Shown piece after piece: positions 5,229 through 9,804 of a stretch of 9,804 bases of DNA; within the stretch, counting starts at the first letter, position 1, and every line of letters starts with the position of its first letter. This stretch comes from CAVPGH01 sp046726955 (lineage in GTDB: Bacteria > Acidobacteriota > Vicinamibacteria > Fen-336). The DNA lies in assembly GCA_046726955.1 (NCBI GenBank), contig JBKPBQ010000426.1, positions 1 through 9,804 of the forward strand, read 5' to 3'. Below the pieces are notes generated by a model. It searched no databases and was not told the DNA's origin. It saw nothing but the letters and a program-made list of their open reading frames with translations. The translations under genes and the position numbers were made by a program.

Positions 5229-6827
5229 GTGTGGACCTCCACGACCGATACCTCCCGGGAGGCCCTCGCCTTCCTGCAACGGCGAGTTGCGCTCTTCGGC
5301 CTCGCCTCCGGAGGGCTGGGGCTCATCTTCCTGGTCTTCCGGGCCGTCGTCCTCGTCTCGCTGGGAGAGTATAACGGGCTCGTCGACCCGAACTTCCTCT
5401 ATCACCTTCTGGCGGTGGCCCTGGCGCTCACCGCTTGGCTGACGTGCCGCGGCGCGCCGCGGTCGCGCCGCGCCATCCACACCGCGGAGGTCGTGGCCCT
5501 CGTGGGCGGCGGCTTTGCCTACCAGCTCATGGGCTGGCACGTCCCCCTGGCCGAGCGGCCCGACATGATCGTGCTGATGGCCATGTCCTACGGCCTCATG
5601 GCGCGCTCCGCGTACGTGCCGAGCCCCGCGCGTCGGACGTTCCTGCTGGGCCTCGCGCTCGGGACCCCGCTCGTGATCGGCACCTACGCGGTCTTCCGGC
5701 GGGCGGACGAGGCGTTGTTTCGCGGAACGAGCATGAGCGTCTCGCCGCGGAACGCGGAGGAGTACGCGTTCATCGTCGCCACCTCGACGGCGGTCTGGTG
5801 GAGCCTGACCACGGTGCTCGCTACCGCGATATCGAGCGTGATCTACGGCCTGCGCCGCGACGTGCGCGAGGCGCGCAAGCTCGGCCAGTACACGCTGGAG
5901 GAGAAGCTGGGGGAAGGAGGCATGGGCGTCGTCTACCGGGCGAGCCACGCGATGCTGCGGCGGCCCACCGCCGTGAAGCTCCTGCCCGCCGAGAAGGCCG
6001 GCGAGCACAGCATCCAGCGCTTCGAGCGCGAGGTGCAGCTCACCGCCAACCTCAGCCATCCGAACACCGTCACCATCTTCGATTTCGGCCGCACGGCGGA
6101 CGGAGTCTTCTACTACGCAATGGAGCTCCTGAACGGGGCCGCGCTCGACGTCCTCGTCGAGGCGGACGGCGCGCAGCCGGTCGAGCGCGCGCTCCACGTC
6201 CTCGACGGTGTCACCGGGGCGCTCGCGGAAGCCCACGAGATCGGCCTCATTCACCGCGACGTCAAGCCCGCGAACATCATCCTGTGCAAGCAGGGAGGCG
6301 AGTACGACGTGCCGAAGGTCGTGGACTTCGGCCTGGTCAAGGACACGAGCGCGGGCGGCGTGGCCCTCACCGCGACCGCCACCCTCACCGGCACGCCGCT
6401 CTACATGGCGCCGGAGGCGATCCGGACCCCGGCCGCTCTCGACGCGCGCAGCGACCTCTACTCCCTGGGAGCCGTCGGCTATTTTCTCGTCACGGGCACG
6501 CACGTCTTCCCGGGACGGAACGCCATCGAGGTCTGCGGCCACCATCTCCACACGAAGCCCGAGCCGCCGTCGGTGCGTCTCGGTCGTCCCGTTCCCACGG
6601 ACGTCGAGCAGCTCCTCCTGGACCTGCTCGCGAAGGACCCGGACGAGCGCCCGCGATCGGCGCTCGAGGTCCAGGAGCGCGTTCGGAAGTGCCAGGCCTA
6701 CGGGGCCTGGGACCGCGAGCGGGCGCGACGCTGGTGGCAGGAGCACGGCGAGACTCTTCGCCGGCGTCGCACCGAAGACCCGACGCTGACCCGCGCCGGC
6801 TCCGCGATCGGAACCGGCGCGGCCTGA
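5229..6827 (+). CDS. Membrane-anchored Hanks-type Ser/Thr protein kinase
   Basis: The protein has 532 residues. Six hydrophobic segments (about 21-45, 56-72, 85-104, 112-127, 137-155, 180-206) precede the kinase domain (221-490). Basic loops after the second, fourth and sixth segments (CRGAPRSRR, PSPARR, GLRRDVREARK) place both ends in the cytoplasm. Catalytic elements are complete: glycine loop GEGGMGVV (228-235), K250 in TAVK, helix-C E268, IHRDVKPAN with D344, DFG 367-369, GTPLYMAPE 388-396 and SDLYSLG. The tail (about 491-532) has a WWQEHGE stretch and RRRRTEDPTLT, with threonines that might be phosphorylated. The order of membrane bundle first and kinase last is the reverse of PknB-like kinases, which have a C-terminal extracellular sensor; no sizeable extracellular domain is seen. 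The GTG start is the first possible one, since TGA lies 6 bases upstream. It has no clear Shine-Dalgarno. A -10-like TAAAAC (5217-5222) ends 7 nt before it, which would fit a leaderless message. Substrates are unknown. Confidence 0.95.
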   Translation: MWTSTTDTSREALAFLQRRVALFGLASGGLGLIFLVFRAVVLVSLGEYNGLVDPNFLYHLLAVALALTAWLTCRGAPRSRRAIHTAEVVALVGGGFAYQLMGWHVPLAERPDMIVLMAMSYGLMARSAYVPSPARRTFLLGLALGTPLVIGTYAVFRRADEALFRGTSMSVSPRNAEEYAFIVATSTAVWWSLTTVLATAISSVIYGLRRDVREARKLGQYTLEEKLGEGGMGVVYRASHAMLRRPTAVKLLPAEKAGEHSIQRFEREVQLTANLSHPNTVTIFDFGRTADGVFYYAMELLNGAALDVLVEADGAQPVERALHVLDGVTGALAEAHEIGLIHRDVKPANIILCKQGGEYDVPKVVDFGLVKDTSAGGVALTATATLTGTPLYMAPEAIRTPAALDARSDLYSLGAVGYFLVTGTHVFPGRNAIEVCGHHLHTKPEPPSVRLGRPVPTDVEQLLLDLLAKDPDERPRSALEVQERVRKCQAYGAWDRERARRWWQEHGETLRRRRTEDPTLTRAGSAIGTGAA

Positions 6828-6853
6828 GCGTCACCATTTCGCTCGGGCCCGCG

Positions 6854-6879
6854 CGTCCGGCTCAACGCAGCTCCGGACG
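6854..6879. terminator. Hairpin between convergent kinase and toxin genes
   Basis: CGTCCGG and CCGGACG form a 7-bp stem around a 12-nt loop in the 57-bp gap between the kinase stop and the toxin stop. There is no T-run on either strand, so it is not a classical intrinsic terminator. Position between convergent genes is the main argument for termination in either direction. Confidence 0.3.
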
Positions 6880-6884
6880 GCCGC

Positions 6885-7298
6885 TCAAGCTACCACGAGA
6901 GGTATCGGCTTCCCATCGGGTCGGCGCCAGATAGTGCGGAACTCCCGGTCGAACGTCCAGACCCTGGCGCGACTCTCCCGTCCAGACACGACCGCAAGAT
7001 AGCCGTCGGTCCAGTCGGGGTCGTGATCCCGGTAGCGCTCCAGCCAGTCGAGGACGTCGAGCCAGAGGGCGCGCTCGTCCTCCACGCGATAGGGCACAAC
7101 GGCGAAGTCCGTGAGGAAGCGCCGCAAGCGGCGCCGCTGGACCGCGTACGGCAGCAACGCGCACGCTTCAGTCAGCACGGGAAGGCTGGCGACGAGCGGC
7201 CGGTGGGCGAGGCGCTGCAGCTGGCGCACGGCCGCGCTGTTCAAGCTGTCGCCAGGATCGCAGAGCGCGACGAGCGGTCCCGTGTCGAGAAGAATCAC
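6885..7298 (-). CDS. vapC: PIN-domain ribonuclease toxin (VapC family)
   Basis: The protein has 137 residues, the usual VapC length. The four conserved acidic positions of a PIN nuclease are present: D5 in ILLDTGPLVAL, E44 in LTEAC, D98 in DPDWTDGYLA (D95 nearby) and D117 in TFDREF. In this family these residues bind magnesium or manganese and cut RNA, classically tRNA or rRNA; the target here is unknown. The start is the GTG at 7298, whose GTGA overlaps the antitoxin stop by 4 bp, with GGAAGAA about 6 nt upstream. A longer ATG reading from 7460 would only translate the antitoxin gene out of frame. The coupled arrangement, antitoxin first, is standard for type II toxin-antitoxin operons and suggests translational coupling. 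It is convergent with the kinase gene. All four acids being intact argues that it is active. Confidence 0.93.
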   Translation of the reverse strand: MILLDTGPLVALCDPGDSLNSAAVRQLQRLAHRPLVASLPVLTEACALLPYAVQRRRLRRFLTDFAVVPYRVEDERALWLDVLDWLERYRDHDPDWTDGYLAVVSGRESRARVWTFDREFRTIWRRPDGKPIPLVVA

Positions 7299-7579
7299 GC
7301 GTGCTTCTTCCGCGCGCGACCCTTGAGAGCGGCTCGTACGGCCCGGCGGTCCCTGAGATCGTAGCGGCGCGGCCGGACGTCGGGGGTGTCGGGATGATCG
7401 GCGTAGATGCGCGCCAGGAGGGCGGCGGCTGCGCGTCCCCCGGCTCGCTTGCCGACCCACTGCTCGTGTTCGGCGCGAATCGCCTTTCTGACGATCTTGG
7501 AGATCTGGATCCCGGCACGGCGCAGCTCGGCGACACGACGGGCATCCTCGGGATCGAGACGCACGTTCACCAGGGCCAT
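7295..7579 (-). CDS. Ribbon-helix-helix antitoxin (VapB-like)
   Basis: This small, basic 94-residue protein precedes the toxin. Residues 2-8 (ALVNVRL) fit the DNA-contacting strand of a ribbon-helix-helix fold, followed by two helices (about 10-22 and 26-41) separated by AGIQIS, the CopG/MetJ-like pattern. The tail (about 60-94, with YDLRDRRAVRAAL and RARKK) would be the toxin-binding part. Known members pair as dimers, bind an operator over their own promoter and block the partner PIN nuclease; those roles are inferred from family and position. Six bases separate the -10-like TACATT from the ATG, so the message may be leaderless; only a weak GACGGG lies between them. It overlaps the toxin by 4 bp. 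It is named VapB-like by its partner, since PIN toxins pair with antitoxins of several DNA-binding folds. Confidence 0.88.
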   Translation of the reverse strand: MALVNVRLDPEDARRVAELRRAGIQISKIVRKAIRAEHEQWVGKRAGGRAAAALLARIYADHPDTPDVRPRRYDLRDRRAVRAALKGRARKKHA

Positions 7580-7581
7580 CC

Positions 7582-7613
7582 CGTCAATGTAATGACGTTT
7601 CGTCTTTACGTCA
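7582..7613. promoter_or_regulatory. Probable antitoxin operator: inverted repeat plus a third half-site
   Basis: On the plus strand TGACGT (7593-7598) and ACGTCA (7608-7613) form a perfect inverted repeat with a 9-bp centre. CGTCA at 7582-7586 is a third half-site, itself inverted relative to TGACG at 7593-7597 with a 6-bp gap. The array covers the predicted antitoxin promoter between -10 and -35, where ribbon-helix-helix antitoxins usually bind to repress their own operon. Binding is inferred, not seen. Confidence 0.5.
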
Positions 7614-7614
7614 A
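7586..7614 (-). promoter_or_regulatory. Predicted sigma-70-like promoter of the toxin-antitoxin operon
   Basis: Reading the minus strand, TTGACG (7614-7609) is a -35 matching five of six consensus bases. After a 17-bp spacer comes TACATT (7591-7586), a -10 matching four of six. Transcription would start about 7 nt later, at or next to the A of the antitoxin ATG (7579), giving a leaderless message. Confidence 0.5.
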
Positions 7615-7634
7615 GTCGACTCTCACGCTATCAT
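7605..7634 (+). promoter_or_regulatory. Predicted promoter of the serine hydrolase gene
   Basis: TTTACG (7605-7610, four of six -35 consensus bases) and TATCAT (7629-7634, five of six -10 bases) are 18 bp apart. Transcription would start near 7641, leaving AAAGGGG (7647-7653) as the ribosome-binding site 5 nt before the ATG at 7659. The -35 box overlaps the right half of the antitoxin inverted repeat. Confidence 0.35.
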
Positions 7635-7658
7635 CCACCTGCTTCGAAAGGGGTCCAC

Positions 7659-9317
7659 ATGCCGCGCACCGTCGGCGCCCTCGGCGTTCCGCGCTCGTTC
7701 CCTGACAACGTCATGTTGTGTCTCCTTCGCGCGAGCAGCGCATTTTTTTGTGGAATCGGAATCGCGGTCGCGGCCCCCGCCGCCCCGCCGGGGCCGCCGA
7801 GGGATCTCGACGCCGTCGTGGCGCGAGCGATGCGGGAGTTCGAGGTGCCCGGCCTCGCGCTCGCGGTGGTCAAGGACGGACGCGCGGTCGTCCTGAAGGG
7901 CTACGGCGTCCGGCGCCTCGGCTCCTCCACTCCGGTCGACGCGGAGACGCTCTTCGCCATCGCCTCGAACACGAAGGCTTTCACGGCGGCGGCCCTGGCC
8001 ATGCTCGTGGACGAGGGAAAGATCGCCTGGGACGATCCGGTCGTCCGGCACCTGCCGTCCTTCCAGCTCTACGACCCCTACGTCACGCGCGAGATCACGA
8101 TCCGCGATCTCCTCACGCATCGCAGCGGTCTCGGTCTCGGCGCGGGGGACCTGCTCGTCTTCCCGGACTCGACCTACACCTCGGACGAGATCGTGGCCCG
8201 CCTGCGCTTCATCAAGCCGGCCACGAGCTTCCGCAGCCGCTACGCGTACGACAACCTCCTCTACCTCGTGGCCGGTCAGATCATCCCCGCCGTGACGGGG
8301 AAGAGCTGGGGCGACTTCGTCCAGGAGCGGATCTTCGTGCCCCTCGGCATGACGGCGAGCAACACGAGCGTCACCGCGCTCCGTCCCGACGGCAACGTGG
8401 CCACACCCCACGGGCGGGTCGAGGGTCGGATGCAGGCCGTCCGCTACTCGAACGTGGACAACGCGGCGCCGGTGGGGGCGATCAACTCGAGCGCCGCCGA
8501 GATGGCGCGCTGGGTGATGGCCCAGCTCGACCACGGCCTGAGCCGCGACGCCACGGGGCGCGAGACGCGCCTCTTCAGCAAGGAGGCCGGGACGGAGATG
8601 TGGTCGTCGCAGACGATCCTGCCCATCGAAGACCCGCGGCGCGGGCTGGAAATGCTCCGACCCAGCTTCTCGACCTACGGGCTGGGATGGAACCTCCGCG
8701 ACTACCGCGGCAAGAAGCTGGTCGGCCACACGGGCTTGCTGTCCGGGATGGCCTCGCGGGTCCAGCTCGTCCCGGACATCCAGCTGGGGATCGTGATCCT
8801 CACCAACCAGGAGAACGACACCGTGCACCGGGCGCTCATGCTGACGCTCGTCGACCACTATCTCGGCGGGCCCGCGACCGACTGGATCGGCAAGCTCGCG
8901 GCCGCCGATCGGGAGGAGCAGGCCAAGGCCGAGGGGACGGTCCAGACCGCGGCGGGTCGCCGGGTGGCGGAAGCGCGTCCCTCGCTGCCCCTCGAGAAAT
9001 ACGCGGGCCGCTACGTGGACGCGTGGTACGGCGACGTCGCGATCGCGCTCGAGGGCGCGTCGCTCGTCCTGCGCTTCGGCCGCACGCCCGGCCTCGTGGG
9101 CGACCTCGAGCCCTGGCAGTACGACACGTTCGTGGCGCGCTGGCGCGACCGCAGCCTCAACGCCGACGCCTACGTGACGTTCGCGCTCAAGCCCGACGGC
9201 TCCATCGACCAGATGAAGATGGCGCCCGTCTCGCCGCTCACGGACTTCAGCTTCGACTTCCAGGACCTGCTCTTCGCGCCCGCTCCTCCGGCCGCGAACG
9301 CGAAGGCCGACCCATAG
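7659..9317 (+). CDS. Secreted serine hydrolase, class-C beta-lactamase/DD-peptidase fold with DUF3471-type tail
   Basis: The protein has 552 residues. The three active-site motifs of the family are present: SNTK (S103 nucleophile, K106) in FAIASNTKAF, Y197-D-N in RYAYDNLLY, and HTG (357-359) in LVGHTGLLSG. The catalytic domain spans about 48-400. Residues about 440-540 (LPLEKYAGRYVDAWYGD, then LKPDGSIDQMKM) resemble the DUF3471 domain often found after it. A hydrophobic segment at 20-40 ending in AVAAPAAP looks like a signal peptide, so export is likely. The 18 residues before M19 make the N-terminus long; ATG 7713 is an alternative start. I keep 7659 because AAAGGGG is well placed and those codons match gene usage. 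Members act as penicillin-binding proteins, D-aminopeptidases, esterases or beta-lactamases, and the substrate cannot be told from sequence. The gene is divergent from the toxin-antitoxin pair and shares its control region. A run of seven T at 7743-7749 lies in the signal-peptide coding part. Confidence 0.95.
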   Translation: MPRTVGALGVPRSFPDNVMLCLLRASSAFFCGIGIAVAAPAAPPGPPRDLDAVVARAMREFEVPGLALAVVKDGRAVVLKGYGVRRLGSSTPVDAETLFAIASNTKAFTAAALAMLVDEGKIAWDDPVVRHLPSFQLYDPYVTREITIRDLLTHRSGLGLGAGDLLVFPDSTYTSDEIVARLRFIKPATSFRSRYAYDNLLYLVAGQIIPAVTGKSWGDFVQERIFVPLGMTASNTSVTALRPDGNVATPHGRVEGRMQAVRYSNVDNAAPVGAINSSAAEMARWVMAQLDHGLSRDATGRETRLFSKEAGTEMWSSQTILPIEDPRRGLEMLRPSFSTYGLGWNLRDYRGKKLVGHTGLLSGMASRVQLVPDIQLGIVILTNQENDTVHRALMLTLVDHYLGGPATDWIGKLAAADREEQAKAEGTVQTAAGRRVAEARPSLPLEKYAGRYVDAWYGDVAIALEGASLVLRFGRTPGLVGDLEPWQYDTFVARWRDRSLNADAYVTFALKPDGSIDQMKMAPVSPLTDFSFDFQDLLFAPAPPAANAKADP

Positions 9318-9386
9318 CGGTTACACTGGATTCAAACGTTCCGTTCTCGTTCAGCGACCTCGTCTTCGGCACACCCAGATCGACCC

Positions 9387-9403
9387 GCGGCTGAGGCAGC
9401 CGC
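9387..9403. terminator. Perfect hairpin between convergent hydrolase and SYLF genes
   Basis: GCGGCTG-AGG-CAGCCGC is a 7-bp perfect stem with a three-base loop, about 70 bp after the hydrolase stop and 30 bp after the SYLF stop. No T-run follows on either strand, so termination would have to be non-classical. The rest of the 116-bp gap shows nothing recognisable. Confidence 0.4.
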
Positions 9404-9433
9404 AGGAGGGCCGGTTTCAGGTCCGCGTCCCGC

Positions 9434-9804
9434 CTAGTTCCGCGAGACGTTCGTCGGCGACAAGCTCTGCAGCGTGTTGACGAGCGCTCGGGCCTGGGCG
9501 GGGACCGGATGGTTGCCCGCGACCAGGGAGCGGGGGTCGAGCTTGGCGCCGTAGAGCCGCTCGTTGGCGTCCTTGTCCGGGCGGACGCTCGCGCCCTCCA
9601 GCGACACGCCGGCGAAGACCCCTCGGCTGCGGCTGTACGTCAGGATCTCGGCATGCATCTGGACGTCGGTCGCGGCCGCGGCCTTGCGTCCTTCCGGCCC
9701 CGCGGCCACCGAGGCGTCGGCGCCCAGCGTCAGCTTGCTCTCCAGGAGCTTGTCGACGCCCTTGCTGTTCATGATGAGGAGGACGACGTCGGCGGACTCG
9801 CCTC
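9434..9804 (-). CDS. SYLF-domain (Ysc84/DUF500) protein, N-terminus beyond the window
   Basis: The frame is open from the right edge (first full codon at 9802) to the stop at 9434, giving 122-123 residues of the C-terminal part. ESADVVLLIMNSKGVDKLL, KLTLGADASVAAGPEGRKA, EILTYSRSRGVFAGVSLEG and the NERLYG end form the conserved core of the SYLF domain in order. The ATG at 9772 lies inside that core and is not the start. SYLF proteins are about 200-260 residues, often with a signal peptide. Eukaryotic members bind phosphoinositides and membranes, while bacterial members are secreted or periplasmic proteins of unclear role. The last 35 residues or so after the domain (SLVAGNHPVPAQARALVNTL) form a short tail without a known motif. 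It is convergent with the serine hydrolase. Confidence 0.92.
   Translation of the reverse strand, partial: GESADVVLLIMNSKGVDKLLESKLTLGADASVAAGPEGRKAAAATDVQMHAEILTYSRSRGVFAGVSLEGASVRPDKDANERLYGAKLDPRSLVAGNHPVPAQARALVNTLQSLSPTNVSRN

Noticed and set aside
4713..6746. A 677-residue minus-strand frame opposite the kinase
   Set aside because: It is the reverse-complement shadow of a kinase with every catalytic motif intact, and it has no recognisable domain.
7299..7460. N-terminal extension of the PIN toxin
   Set aside because: The extra residues are Arg/Pro/Ser-rich out-of-frame translation of the antitoxin gene. The PIN fold begins at the GTG at 7298.
7718..9394. A 558-residue plus-strand frame and a 411-residue minus-strand frame (7623-8858) over the serine hydrolase
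   Set aside because: Both are shadows without motifs; the hydrolase frame has SNTK, YDN and HTG in order.

Overview
The window comes from a GC-rich bacterium. Coding frames strongly favour G or C at third codon positions, and long spurious open frames lie opposite the real genes. Gene content fits Acidobacteriota or a similar deep-branching soil lineage: a two-component-regulator propeller sensor, a Ser/Thr kinase with an N-terminal membrane bundle, and a class-C beta-lactamase-fold hydrolase with a DUF3471-type tail. The taxonomic call is an inference from family resemblance, because no rRNA or other marker gene is present.

Left part (1-4039). A large sensor gene runs leftward out of the window. 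Its visible 724 residues are a signal peptide, fourteen propeller motifs (enough for two seven-bladed beta-propellers) and the start of a Y_Y_Y domain; the histidine-kinase half would lie beyond base 1. A NarL/LuxR-type response regulator is transcribed divergently from it. About 32 bp downstream of the regulator, probably in the same operon, is a secreted protein with five internal repeats that looks like a GH43/GH32-type five-bladed propeller. The 77 bp between sensor and regulator hold a perfect 14-bp dyad with a -10-like box on each side. Together these genes look like a compact signalling and secreted-enzyme locus, possibly sensing a carbohydrate.

Middle part (4040-6884). A HAD-superfamily phosphatase or phosphomutase of the beta-PGM type is encoded on the minus strand. 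About 520 bp without a convincing gene follow (4710-5228); the best candidate there is a 103-codon ORF of unknown function. Next comes a 532-residue Ser/Thr protein kinase with six membrane segments before its kinase domain.

Right part (6885-9804). A PIN-domain toxin and ribbon-helix-helix antitoxin pair (VapBC type, minus strand, 4-bp overlap) is divergent from a secreted serine hydrolase. The 79-bp spacer contains an inverted repeat TGACGT-9-ACGTCA that overlaps the predicted antitoxin promoter and the -35 box of the predicted hydrolase promoter. At the right edge is the C-terminal half of a SYLF-domain (Ysc84/DUF500) protein on the minus strand, convergent with the hydrolase across a perfect 7-bp hairpin.

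I did not find tRNA or rRNA genes, CRISPR arrays, insertion sequences or phage genes. I see no clear new defence system. The most interesting items are the divergent control regions, the sensor/regulator/propeller locus and the unexplained 4710-5228 segment.
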